A stretch of DNA of 64,000 nt from Bacteroidales bacterium (GTDB lineage: Bacteria; Bacteroidota; Bacteroidia; Bacteroidales; UBA1715), in contig JADKDL010000013.1 in the NCBI GenBank assembly GCA_016714605.1, positions 1-64,000 of the forward strand, given 5' to 3'. The position numbers and the translations under genes were made by a program. A model generated the notes under the pieces. The model saw only the letters and a program-made list of their open reading frames with translations. It was not told the origin of the DNA and did no database searches. Below, piece after piece: positions 37,846 through 46,284 of this stretch; the stretch's first letter is position 1, and the number at the start of each line of letters is the position of its first letter.

Positions 37846-38403
37846 TCATTCGTCTGAATTTTTGTTATTCATTTTTTTTCTTTCAACTTCTACATTATCC
37901 CAAAGCTCTTTATTTTCAGGATCAGCCATTGCTTTTTTATATGCATTAACATAATCAGGGTGGTTTCTATGTTTTAGTTCAACCCAACTTGTCTTTGGAG
38001 TCAACATTAAAACTAGTCCAAGTCCACCAAAAAATACAATTCTCTCAAATATTCTAATGTAATATTTGATTTATTCTTAATAGTTGTCTAATGGATAATG
38101 CCAATCCTGCTCCCAAGGCCAAGATTGAAATTTAAAAAGAAGTCCAATAGTTGTCATGGATAATGCCAATCCTGCTCCCACAGCACCGAAAATTCTATTT
38201 GAGCTAATTCCTTTATAAGAGTCTTTCTTGAAAATCTTTCTAAGTTCTATGTTATTGAACAGAGCAAAACTAAAATACATATAAAGCATGGAAAGTGTCA
38301 ATAGTGTCAAAACAGTCAGAATCCCACCTCCCTGAATAAAGAGTAAATTTAGTCCAAGTGCAATTATGGACAATCCCGCAATAATTATTTCACCTTTTTT
38401 CAT
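37846..38403 (-). pseudogene. Small membrane protein broken by frameshifts
   Basis: The intact start is at 38403 (MKKGEIIIAGLSIIALGLNLLF), giving 108 residues with several membrane segments (about 4-24, 28-50, 78-93) to a stop at 38077. The true continuation is in other frames: after LFKFQSWP the DNA can be read GAGLALSI in the next frame. Further on (minus strand 38060 to 37846) a third frame encodes ERIVFFGGLGLVLML, then TPKTSWVELKHRNHPDYV and a charged tail ending NNKNSDE. A start at ATG 38005-38007 would give only the last 53 residues. The restored protein would have about 185 residues and four membrane helices. Its function is unknown. Part of the coding sequence (38079-38115 and 38149-38186) is a direct repeat of about 37 bp. 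Confidence 0.55.
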
Positions 38404-38466
38404 TTTCTATAGTAGTTTTAATAATGTTTCATAACATCCTAGTATCTCCTATTGTTGATACATTCC

Positions 38467-38650
38467 ATTTATCAACACCTCATTTTTCCAGTGAAAACGA
38501 TTTATTTTGAAAGTAAAATGGGGGTGTATCAATATGGTTTTTAAATGTTTTATTCTGTTTTAAAAGTAAACATATTATATTTAAATGCAAATAATAGTTG
38601 GGGCTTTTTTTCTATTATTGTCTTTGTATGGGGTATGAGTATGATTAATC
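38467..38650 (+). repeat. Interspersed repeat R3, copy 3
   Basis: R3 copy with the same ends as 37417-37602, immediately upstream of R2 at 38671. The R3-R2 pair here and the pair at 37417-37717 are tandemly placed about 1 kb apart and flank the broken membrane protein gene. Confidence 0.8.
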
Positions 38651-38670
38651 TGGCTATTAGTGGAGAATCT

Positions 38671-38742
38671 GGAAAACATTTTCAGAAAACAGTCCAGAGG
38701 CCTTGAATACTTAGACGAAGCGAAGACGCTTCGCCCAACGGG
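38671..38742 (+). repeat. Interspersed repeat R2, copy 4
   Basis: It carries the GGCC / GAAGCG blocks with a few substitutions (GCGAAGACGCTTCGCCC) and is followed by a degenerate palindrome at about 38746. Confidence 0.75.
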
Positions 38743-38792
38743 GGTAAGGTACAACCGTAAATGAGCGGTGTATTAAAAAAATTGCACATTGG

Positions 38793-39212
38793 CTAATAAG
38801 GAGGCGTTGCCGTGCTATTAAGTTCTTGCCAAGAGGTTCCGTCGTAGTACCAAACACTATTGGAAGTTGTATTGTATCTCATATCTCCTGCAACGGGAAG
38901 GGCTATAGCAGAAATTTCTGCACCTGTCATTCTTGCAAGTTCGCCCATAATTGTCCAGTTTGGAGATGCTGATGTACCAATATTATACATGAACTTATTT
39001 TTGTCTGTATTGAAAACAAATAAGCCATGTGCAGGAGATACTATTAATTTCATTTCAGCATCGGTCATAGTTGGAATTAGTACTCCACCATTATTCCCTG
39101 GCGATGTAACATCGAGTTCTGCGGCTGGGCTTATTGTTGTAGATGATATCTCAACCTGCGAGTAGCTTGCAATAGTAAAAAAGAATATCGCTATTGTAAA
39201 TAGTAGTTTCAT
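38793..39212 (-). CDS. Small secreted protein of the 'SPAAELDV' module type
   Basis: A 139-residue protein with a signal peptide (LLFTIAIFFFTIASYSQ). The mature part is one module: SPAAELDVTSPG, GGVLIPTMTDAEMKLI, GLFVFNTDKNKFMYN, MRYNTTSNSVWYYDGTSWQEL. The same module occurs in the next gene (39225) and at the C-terminus of the protein encoded at 39703-43499, so the three genes are related and consecutive on one strand. Modules like this are common in Bacteroidota secreted proteins and resemble phage-tail-fibre or collagen-repeat head regions. No enzymatic residues are visible. It has no sorting domain of its own. It is probably co-transcribed with the upstream gene, 12 bases away. Confidence 0.7.
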   Translation of the reverse strand: MKLLFTIAIFFFTIASYSQVEISSTTISPAAELDVTSPGNNGGVLIPTMTDAEMKLIVSPAHGLFVFNTDKNKFMYNIGTSASPNWTIMGELARMTGAEISAIALPVAGDMRYNTTSNSVWYYDGTSWQELNSTATPPY

Positions 39213-39224
39213 GATTATTTGTTT

Positions 39225-39626
39225 TTAAAGTGCAGTTCCTGTTTTTACGAATTTTCTCCACGCAGCTCCATTGTAATAATTTAAATTATTGGTGACGGTA
39301 TTGTAATATAAATCGCCTCCATCTTTTAATAGAATTGTTGTAGGATCGGCAGTTTGCGAAGTTGTTCCAATTTGAACCCAATGAGCACCATCAAAGAATT
39401 TTAAAACATTATTACTAAAATCAAAAACAAGTAGGCCTGTAGCTGGTGCTGCAATAGCATCTACTTGTTCCTCAGATAACCGTGGCATTAAAACCCCCTT
39501 GTCATTTAATGGCGATGTAACCTGCAATGCTGCTGAAGCATCGGGGGCTAGATTTATAATACCAACCTGAGCACACACATCAAACGAAAAAATAATGAAT
39601 ATCGAAAAAATAATAAGTATTTTCAT
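39225..39626 (-). CDS. Small secreted protein, paralogue of the preceding module
   Basis: A 133-residue protein with a signal peptide (ILIIFSIFIIFSFDVCAQ) and one module: APDASAALQVTSPLN, KGVLMPRLSEEQVDAI, GLLVFDFSNNVLKFFDG, LYYNTVTNNLNYYNGAAWRKF. It lies between the large upstream gene (76 bases to its restored stop) and the 139-residue paralogue (12 bases), so the three probably form one transcript. The role is unknown; it is probably a surface-layer or fibre component. Confidence 0.7.
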   Translation of the reverse strand: MKILIIFSIFIIFSFDVCAQVGIINLAPDASAALQVTSPLNDKGVLMPRLSEEQVDAIAAPATGLLVFDFSNNVLKFFDGAHWVQIGTTSQTADPTTILLKDGGDLYYNTVTNNLNYYNGAAWRKFVKTGTAL

Positions 39627-39679
39627 AATCCCTTTTTAAATCATTTTTCATTTATCATTCAAAATTCAACATTTAAAAT

Positions 39680-41779
39680 TCAAAAATTACCATATATATT
39701 TCCTACGGCGTTGTATCTCCCGTATTTGCAATCTCTTGCCAATCGGTACCATCCAGTAAAACATTGTTTTGTTGTGGTATTCAACCTCATTTCCCCCAAA
39801 TATAGACCTGTTCCTATGGATAATTCTGCACTAGTATTTTTCATCGCCTCACCTACAAATTGCCATGCTGGTGCTGTTTCTGTACCGGCATTGAACATAA
39901 AACGCTTGTAATCACTATTGTATATAACCAAGCTTTGTGGTGGATTAACAATAGTTGAGGTCATTTGGGCAGTTGTCATTGAAGGTATTAACACGCCTTG
40001 TTTGGTTGCAAGTAATGGATCAGAAATTATATGTAATTCTGCCGAAGGATTTATTGCAGTAGTGTTGATTCCAACACCTACAACAGGTATAGTAACAGGA
40101 ATGAGTGGGGTAGTAGTGGAGTTTATAGAACCAATGGTTAAGTAGCTTGCTGATGCTAGATTTATCCCAGTAAAAGAATAAGTACCATCGCCGTTATCTA
40201 CAGCACCTGCGGTTGATGTTGCACCTGCTGCAAAGGTTCCGTCGGCATCGGTTAACAATCGTAAATCTGTAACTACAATCGCTCCCATATTAGACAGATT
40301 AAACCTTACTTCCATATTACCAACATCGCCATTCAATTCACTAATCTTCCAAATTCGTCCGTTTCTAGCTTGTATTCCAGCGGGTAAATCTACAATTCCT
40401 AGTGCTGAATTAGAGATATTGTTATTAGCCCACATCAGGAATCGCTTATCGGCTGTAATGGTATTCGCGTTGGCTGCATTTGTAGCTGCAATGGCAACAA
40501 CTCCTATCTTTAGTATATCATCACTGTTGGCACTTGCCGATTGCTTTTGGTATAGTGCCGATAAGTCGTCGCGACCAACACCTGCTATATCGTACTTAAA
40601 TATACCGGCTGTGGCACTATTCCAAACAACTGTTTCGTCAGAAGCCGTATAGTTCAAGGGTGCTGACTGACTTAATGATATACCATATTTTATAGCAAGG
40701 TAACTGTATATTTTATTCATTTGAGCAGGTGTTAAAGTAGTTGCATAAGCAACCACTTCTGCTATGTCTCCCTCAAAACCTTGTCCACTTGAACCCTGTC
40801 CCAACACACCTTGTCCGGTACTATTTAGTTGGGAAATAACAGAATTAGTATTAGCAAAATATAAACTATTTTTAAATTCCCTAATAATTTTACCATTTGC
40901 ATTATCAAGTGAGCCGTGAAGAATAGATGGTGCAATTGGCTGATTCCATAGTCTAACAGAGACATCCAAATCATTGTTGTACTGAGCAAGAGTTGCCGTT
41001 GATGCAAATCTGTAACCAAAATTGAGCCCCTTATTCGTTACAGCTTGTTGTGTACCCAAAACATAGTATCTGATATCCCCGTTATCTCTTCTCACTACAG
41101 CGAAAAGGCTATAGCTCGTATTGTTAAGATACGATAAGTCGACATTAAAAAATTCGTTATCGCCATTTGCAAAGTACACCGCAGGATTGTAATTCAAATA
41201 GTTTGTTGCAAAAACAGGGTCGGATGTTGATGCTCCGGCTTTAATTGCATAGTTTGCCAAGTCGGCATAATTATTCCATCTCACAACGGTTTGCCCAGGT
41301 GTTGCGAAAACACCTCCGGCAGTATTACACACACCTGCATTAGCTTTGAACCACAATAACATGTTGTTTGTATGACCACCAGGTCCTGTTGTTGGTGCTA
41401 CAAAAATGTCTTTCGTTCCCGAAATTGTTGTTCCCAAGCAAGGGTGTATCGCATCGCATTGGTAGCGGTAAACCCCGTAAGGAAGAGTACCTGCATTTAC
41501 TACCGTTGTTTGACTAACATTACAAACTGATAAATGATAATCTATAGCACAATCGGTTCCTGCGGGAGTTGGTTTTAATAGTTTCCATGAGTATGATGCA
41601 TCAACGCCTCCCACGGCAAACATCTGTATGTTGCCGCCACCTAGGTCTTTTGTTTTGATTCGAATCTCAGGCACATTGAATCCGGAGAAATAACCGTAGA
41701 ACAATCCATCATCGGTACCTCCATTATTAACGCGGTGTATTAGACCTAGATGGAATGTGCTTTGGGAATTCTTTACCAT
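39680..41779 (-). CDS. C-terminal part of a large secreted protein (DUF8202-like)
   Basis: This frame is the continuation of the gene starting at 43499. Coding extends upstream of 41779 in the same frame to about 42175 (GNFKRNDSYIKVYGDKEFFCSHVAGY ..., read in parts), where the frame shifts. It contains a lectin-like region (LWFKANAGVCNTAGG, VVRWNNYADLANYAIKAGAS, NKIYSYLAIKYGISL), then SATAGIFKYDIAGVGRDD ... KRFLMWANNN, which I take as the DUF8202 domain of T9SS-linked proteins. A final 'NPSAELHIISDP ... GVLIPSMTTAQM' module follows. The stop at 39680 is out of frame: with one indel near 39745 the module would end properly in LLDGTDWQEIANTGDTTP at 39703. Confidence 0.75.
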   Translation of the reverse strand: MVKNSQSTFHLGLIHRVNNGGTDDGLFYGYFSGFNVPEIRIKTKDLGGGNIQMFAVGGVDASYSWKLLKPTPAGTDCAIDYHLSVCNVSQTTVVNAGTLPYGVYRYQCDAIHPCLGTTISGTKDIFVAPTTGPGGHTNNMLLWFKANAGVCNTAGGVFATPGQTVVRWNNYADLANYAIKAGASTSDPVFATNYLNYNPAVYFANGDNEFFNVDLSYLNNTSYSLFAVVRRDNGDIRYYVLGTQQAVTNKGLNFGYRFASTATLAQYNNDLDVSVRLWNQPIAPSILHGSLDNANGKIIREFKNSLYFANTNSVISQLNSTGQGVLGQGSSGQGFEGDIAEVVAYATTLTPAQMNKIYSYLAIKYGISLSQSAPLNYTASDETVVWNSATAGIFKYDIAGVGRDDLSALYQKQSASANSDDILKIGVVAIAATNAANANTITADKRFLMWANNNISNSALGIVDLPAGIQARNGRIWKISELNGDVGNMEVRFNLSNMGAIVVTDLRLLTDADGTFAAGATSTAGAVDNGDGTYSFTGINLASASYLTIGSINSTTTPLIPVTIPVVGVGINTTAINPSAELHIISDPLLATKQGVLIPSMTTAQMTSTIVNPPQSLVIYNSDYKRFMFNAGTETAPAWQFVGEAMKNTSAELSIGTGLYLGEMRLNTTTKQCFTGWYRLARDCKYGRYNAVGNIYGNF

Positions 41780-42242
41780 ATAGGTTTTTGTAGCTACAGC
41801 GGCAAACGGATCAACACAATAGTATAAATCGTCACCAGCAACTCCATCTATATCTATTCCTGTCCAAACAGGATTGAATACCGTCCAAGCACCTGCGGTC
41901 TCTTTATATGAAAATGTACCTACAGCATTAGTATGTGAGAAGATGACGAATTTGAAAAATCCGGTTTGTGGTCTGTCGAAAGCAACCGTCGATGAGCCGG
42001 TACATACATCAATTGGAGGTAATGTTGCCCCTGCTAATTCGTTTGTAGTTCCGCCTACAACATAGCCTGCAACATGCGAACAAAAGAATTCCTTATCTCC
42101 ATATACTTTTATGTAGGAATCGTTCCGCTTAAAATTACCATAGGTAAATACATCTCCAGCATTGAGGTTGCAACTAAAATACCGTTTATCGTAATGTTTG
42201 TAGCATTTTGAATGGCTCTAATTATTATATACTGTTTTGAAT

Positions 42243-43499
42243 TTACATTACCACATTAAAATCGGGAACTATATATTTTTTGCCTGCTTTATTTGTTGGA
42301 ATATTCTGGTCTCCTATTAAGTCACCTGAAACTACTCCGCAAGTACCATCAAGAGCGGTGTCGTCTTTTACAGAAACGGCTATGTTCTTATCTGAGCTTA
42401 CTTTTATCCCCGTTAATAATTTTATTGCTGTCTGTGTAGCTGCTTTTACCGAATATATTTCGCCTTTGTTCAGCGTTATTGAAGTGCTGCTATATCCTGC
42501 AAATACAATTGGTGTAATGGTATAGACCGTAGAATCGGTAACAGTGGATGTTGAAATTGTTGCAATTGAATATGCTCCAGTGAATGGTGGATTTTTAAAT
42601 TGTTGTTGAAAATAAGTGGTAGGTATAATAGTACCACCATTCCAACCTCCATCTCTTGCAGTCATACCAACACAATAATGACAGAATGAAGCAGAGGTTG
42701 TGTCTATTAACCAAACTTTAGCACTAGGTGTTGAGGTTTGCAAAACTCCATTTAACCAAACTTCCTTAACAGTTTGTGAATACAAATTTGGACTACCAGT
42801 ACCTTGTGCAAAAAAGTTGGTTGGATTACCTCCTTCAGGCTTTAGAAAATTATGCGATCCATATATGGTAGAGATTGTTTTGTAAGTATATATATTATTA
42901 ACACCACCGGTATATGAACTTGGCATATCAATATTAACAACAGTATTATCTTCTGTAGCTACTATATCAACAGTAGTCCAAGAGTCTGCTCCCCAAGGAA
43001 GGCATCCTCCATTAGGAAATACCGTTTGCATTAATGGGTAAAATGTAGTTCCAAGAGCATCAACACCCTTTAAGGAAAATATTTCGGTATTATTATATGA
43101 ACCTATCTGGTAATATATATTTACGGGCAAATCAGATTCTATGTAAAGCCCTCTTTCTAATATCGTTGAATATTGATCGGCCTCAAGTGTTGCTAAGTTA
43201 ATATCGAATGCCAGTGGTGCTTTTGCAAGGGTTACCGTTCCTGTAGAATTGGCTGCTACAGCCTTTGTAAAAAGTAATGTTTGAACTCCTGCCGGAAAAT
43301 AATAAAAACTAACTGATGCAGCTGATACACCTGTTGTAATCTTAAAATAATTTGGACCAAGGCTTTTAGTATTATCACCATCACTATCATGAGATTTATC
43401 AATATATGGAACAGTGAACCAAAATTCGGTATAATTCTGAGCTAAACTTCCAGTTACAATACATATAAATGAAAGTATAAATAATAAAATATGCTTCAT
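42243..43499 (-). CDS. N-terminal part of a secreted IgGFc-binding-like protein
   Basis: The signal peptide is ILLFILSFICIVTGSLAQ (residues 4-21). What follows matches the start of the IgGFc-binding-protein-like domain common in Bacteroidota (TEFWFTVPYIDKSHD, VNIYYQIGSYNNTEIFSLKG, LGTTFYPLMQT, VDIVATEDNTVVNI, GTCGVVSGDLIGDQ). The frame ends at 42243 with DFNVVM. Adjacent frames continue with NSKQYIIIRAIQNATNITIN and ILVATLNAGDVFTYGNFK, so indels near 42240 and 42175 split a gene running 43499 to 39703 (about 1265 residues). Such proteins are exported adhesin-like molecules. Confidence 0.8.
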   Translation of the reverse strand: MKHILLFILSFICIVTGSLAQNYTEFWFTVPYIDKSHDSDGDNTKSLGPNYFKITTGVSAASVSFYYFPAGVQTLLFTKAVAANSTGTVTLAKAPLAFDINLATLEADQYSTILERGLYIESDLPVNIYYQIGSYNNTEIFSLKGVDALGTTFYPLMQTVFPNGGCLPWGADSWTTVDIVATEDNTVVNIDMPSSYTGGVNNIYTYKTISTIYGSHNFLKPEGGNPTNFFAQGTGSPNLYSQTVKEVWLNGVLQTSTPSAKVWLIDTTSASFCHYCVGMTARDGGWNGGTIIPTTYFQQQFKNPPFTGAYSIATISTSTVTDSTVYTITPIVFAGYSSTSITLNKGEIYSVKAATQTAIKLLTGIKVSSDKNIAVSVKDDTALDGTCGVVSGDLIGDQNIPTNKAGKKYIVPDFNVVM

Positions 43500-43874
43500 A
43501 TATTTTATAAATATAGGGTATTATTACAATTACAGTTTTCTTTTCTTAGCGGCTGAAATATAAAATAAAATATTGAGCCGTATACAATAAAATATAAGAA
43601 ACTGTTATGATTTATTGAAAATATTCATTGAAGACTTTCTTTTTTATAAATTATTTATTAAAAATGTATTTGCTATGTTTCATTGTTTAATGTAACATTT
43701 ATAAAATAATCAAATTTTGATTTTAATGAAAAATTTCTATTTACGGCACAAGATGCCTGAGCTCGATGTGTAATGCACGTTCAAGTTTATAGTAGTCTTG
43801 TTAGAGTTTTTAACCCAGACTTATTGATGTAAATGTAATTGATTGTTTTATTGGGCACGAGCTACAAGTTTGAG
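43500..43874. other. Intergenic region without recognised features
   Basis: Very AT-rich leader of the gene starting at 43499 and 3' region of the pirin gene. I see no gene, hairpin terminator or dispersed repeat. A promoter for the minus-strand secreted gene should lie near 43520-43700, but no consensus could be assigned with confidence. Confidence 0.4.
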
Positions 43875-44588
43875 CTATCGGGGAACTTCCATCAATAGAA
43901 TTTCTGAGTTTTCTGTTAACGATTTTAGTTTAATTGTATCAACATTCCAAATACCAAAACCATCGCGCTGGTTTAGTTCTTGATTTTCCAACATAAAATC
44001 GCCTTCAATTACAAAAGCGTAAACACCATTTCCTTTGGCTTTTATTCTGTATTCTGTCTCCAAATCTTTATCAAACCTACCCAGATGAAACCATGCATTT
44101 TGGTGTATCCAAACACCTTGATCGTGAGCGAAGGGGGAAAGAATTTGTTGTAGATTATTGTGCCTGTCTTCCATGTTCAGGCTTATTTGATCATAACGAG
44201 GTGTTACATTTTTTTTATTTGGGAAAACCCATATTTGTAAAAGCTTCACCGGTTTGTCGTTGTTTTTATTGTATTCGCTATGAAATATACCCGTTCCGGC
44301 ACTCATTACCTGAATGTCTCCGTTTTTTATAACTGAAGAATTGTTCATGCTGTCTTTGTGTTCTAGGTCTCCTTCAAGAGGAATGGTTATGATTTCCATA
44401 TTTTCATGAGGATGTAGTCCAAAACCTTTACCTCCTTCTATTGCATCGTCGTTGAGTACTCGCAGGGTTCCAAACTGAATTCGTTGTGGATTGTAGTAAT
44501 TAGCAAAACTAAATGTATGATAGCTGTCTAACCAACCATGATGAGCATGTCCGCGAGTTGCTGCTTTGTGTAATATTGTATTTTCCAT
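43875..44588 (-). CDS. Pirin-family bicupin
   Basis: A 237-residue cytoplasmic protein of the usual length for bacterial pirins (YhhW type). The N-terminal cupin carries the metal ligands H59 and H61 (GLHPHENMEII) and H103 and E105 (GTGIFHSEYN), and the hallmark motifs HHGWLDSYHTFSFANYYNP and FGTLRVLNDD are intact. The second cupin (about 135-237) is degenerate as usual. E. coli YhhW has quercetin 2,3-dioxygenase activity in vitro; the physiological role in Bacteroidota is unknown. It stands alone, between the secreted-protein gene and the VapBC cassette. Confidence 0.9.
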   Translation of the reverse strand: MENTILHKAATRGHAHHGWLDSYHTFSFANYYNPQRIQFGTLRVLNDDAIEGGKGFGLHPHENMEIITIPLEGDLEHKDSMNNSSVIKNGDIQVMSAGTGIFHSEYNKNNDKPVKLLQIWVFPNKKNVTPRYDQISLNMEDRHNNLQQILSPFAHDQGVWIHQNAWFHLGRFDKDLETEYRIKAKGNGVYAFVIEGDFMLENQELNQRDGFGIWNVDTIKLKSLTENSEILLMEVPR

Positions 44589-44697
44589 AGTATCTAAATT
44601 TTTAATGTTTGACTTTGAATTGTTTTCAAAACTTTCATTTCCAATTTAGAAGTGTAGCAGATTATTTATTGAATAGTACAACCCCGTCTGGTACAAA

Positions 44698-44804
44698 ACC
44701 TACCTTAGAGACGCACGGCCGTGCGTCTCTACCTGAAATTTGATACAATATGAAAATATTTTCTGTCGGAAAATTTGTAAGTTGACGGTATAATCGTCGA
44801 TGAG
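44698..44804. repeat. GTAGAGACGCACGG palindrome repeat, copy 1
   Basis: Contains a perfect 26-base inverted repeat at 44706-44731 (TAGAGACGCACGG and its complement), then TGATACAATATGAAAATATT, CTGTCGGAAAAT and a variant ATTGACGGT palindrome at 44781-44800. The same order recurs at 45538-45664. The two copies flank the vapBC pair. Confidence 0.8.
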
Positions 44805-44814
44805 CTAGTCTGGG

Positions 44815-45198
44815 TTACCAAATTGTCTTAATATTATACCGTTTAATAGTATCGTTTTTTGTCACAATGATTAAATTATCTGATATAGATTGAGCAATTA
44901 AAAGTCTATCAAAAGGGTCTCTATGAATAAATTCTAAAGTCGATAATTCTAAGGCATGTTCTACTGTTATTGGCAATATCTCGAAACCAATATCAGCAAC
45001 CATATCAAGAAAGTACTTAAATCCTTGTGCAAACCTGAATTTGTCAAGACTAATTTTTATAGCAATCTCCCAAATAGAGGCTATGCTAACAATTTTTGAA
45101 TTTTGTGAATCTTCTATCAAAGCTTTAGCCTTGTCAGATATCTGTTCGTCACCGTTCAAAAACCAAATCAAGGTGTGTGTGTCAAGTAATAAATCCAT
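44815..45198 (-). CDS. vapC: VapC-family PIN-domain toxin
   Basis: A 127-residue PIN protein with a full active site: D6 (LLLDTHTLIWFLNG), E44 (SIWEIAIK), D94 and D97 (HRDPFDRLLIAQ), D116 (TKNDTIKRY). The HRDPFDR signature places it in the PIN group typical of chromosomal type II toxin-antitoxin systems, a ribonuclease that blocks translation when free. Its ATG overlaps the stop of the antitoxin gene by one base (TAATG at 45196-45200), so the pair is coupled, antitoxin first. Confidence 0.9.
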   Translation of the reverse strand: MDLLLDTHTLIWFLNGDEQISDKAKALIEDSQNSKIVSIASIWEIAIKISLDKFRFAQGFKYFLDMVADIGFEILPITVEHALELSTLEFIHRDPFDRLLIAQSISDNLIIVTKNDTIKRYNIKTIW

Positions 45199-45401
45199 TA
45201 CATGAAATCTTTAAAATCATCTAATGGCTCTTTAAAATCTGGAGTCAAATATATCTGCCCTTTAGCACAACCAAATTTGGGAGTCTTTTTCTTAATCTGC
45301 ATTTTTCTTTTGCTTAACAAGAATTCGATGAAATCATTTACTTCCGATTTTAAATCGGCGGGTAAATAATTTAGTTTTGTATATAACTGAGTATGTTCCA
45401 T
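45198..45401 (-). CDS. DUF2281-type antitoxin, partner of VapC
   Basis: A 67-residue protein read from ATG 45399-45401 (MEHTQLYTKLNYLPADLKSEV). The 45428 ATG adds an unlikely leader. The helix LPADLKSEVNDFIEFLLSK is the hallmark of the DUF2281 antitoxin group that pairs with PIN toxins. The acidic C-terminus (DFKEPLDDFKDFM) is the likely toxin-binding segment. It is coupled to vapC by a TAATG overlap. The pair is flanked by two direct copies of a palindromic repeat. Confidence 0.8.
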   Translation of the reverse strand: MEHTQLYTKLNYLPADLKSEVNDFIEFLLSKRKMQIKKKTPKFGCAKGQIYLTPDFKEPLDDFKDFM

Positions 45402-45537
45402 TACATCAACTTTTAAACAAAGATACAATCAAAATTTTCAAAACAACTATTTTTCAAAAGTGTGTTTACTTTAATTAAGAGTGCAAATGATAATGAGCCG
45501 TTTCTATTATTTAATCGTACAACCCATCTTTTGCAGC

Positions 45538-45664
45538 ACCTACCGTAGAGACGCACGGCCGTGCGTCTCTACCTGAATTTCATCTTTACCATGTAATTCG
45601 ATACAATATGAAAATATTACTCTGTCGGAAAATTGGATATATTGACGGTATAACCGTCAATGAG
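45538..45664. repeat. GTAGAGACGCACGG palindrome repeat, copy 2
   Basis: Same block order as 44698-44804 with about 20 extra bases after CTACCTGAATTT. It ends in a well-preserved ATTGACGGT palindrome at 45641-45661. The rest of the 45402-45673 interval has no gene. Confidence 0.8.
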
Positions 45665-45673
45665 GAGAGAATT

Positions 45674-46186
45674 TTATTTATTTAAAAAATCTACTATTTG
45701 AGAGTAATTGTTTAAATATGCTTTGTATTTTTCAAATAAATAAATTCCATCCGATTGAATATCTAAACTAATTTCTGCTTGTGAACCAGTTATATTATCT
45801 TTTCTTTTTCCATGTATTGCGCTATTTATTTCAATAATTTCAATTATCTTTTCTTTAGGAAAAACCCAATGTTCATCATACTTTAATGAAACTAAAATAA
45901 AAAAGTCACAATAATCAACTTTTATTCTCCACGCCTCTGAAACATCTAATCCCACTTCAATTGCCTTTTCTCTCTGATCTTTTGTACGAATCTGAAACCA
46001 CCTATATTTTTTATTTGTTTGTATTTCACCCCTTCCTTTTACTTGAATACATGCTGTAATATCTTTTTGTTTCCATACTATAAAATCAATACCAACATCG
46101 GGAATTGGTTTTTCATACGTTATTCCATATTCAACCAATTTTTCTTTAACTAATTCCTCTGTCAAAATTCCAGTTTCTCTTTGCAT
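45674..46186 (-). CDS. PD-(D/E)XK nuclease-like protein
   Basis: A 170-residue soluble protein. Residues 28-52 fit the core of a restriction-type nuclease fold: D30-V-G-I-D34-F-I-V-W, then C-I-Q48-V-K50-G-R-G, a Q-x-K variant of the PD-(D/E)XK motif, after a helix ETGILTEELVKEKLVEYG. The rest alternates strands and helices with a WVFPKEKI segment, similar in outline to DUF4365-like proteins. Such small stand-alone nuclease-fold proteins are often found in mobile or defence regions. There is no obvious methylase partner. The substrate is unknown. It lies 98 bases downstream (same strand) of the KilA-N gene. Confidence 0.6.
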   Translation of the reverse strand: MQRETGILTEELVKEKLVEYGITYEKPIPDVGIDFIVWKQKDITACIQVKGRGEIQTNKKYRWFQIRTKDQREKAIEVGLDVSEAWRIKVDYCDFFILVSLKYDEHWVFPKEKIIEIIEINSAIHGKRKDNITGSQAEISLDIQSDGIYLFEKYKAYLNNYSQIVDFLNK

Positions 46187-46284
46187 ATAATATTGTTTTC
46201 GTAATTATTTCAAATGTATAAAACCCACCAAAGCTTTTTGTTAAATAGTTTGTACCCCCGTACTATTCACTAAAAAAATGGGTG

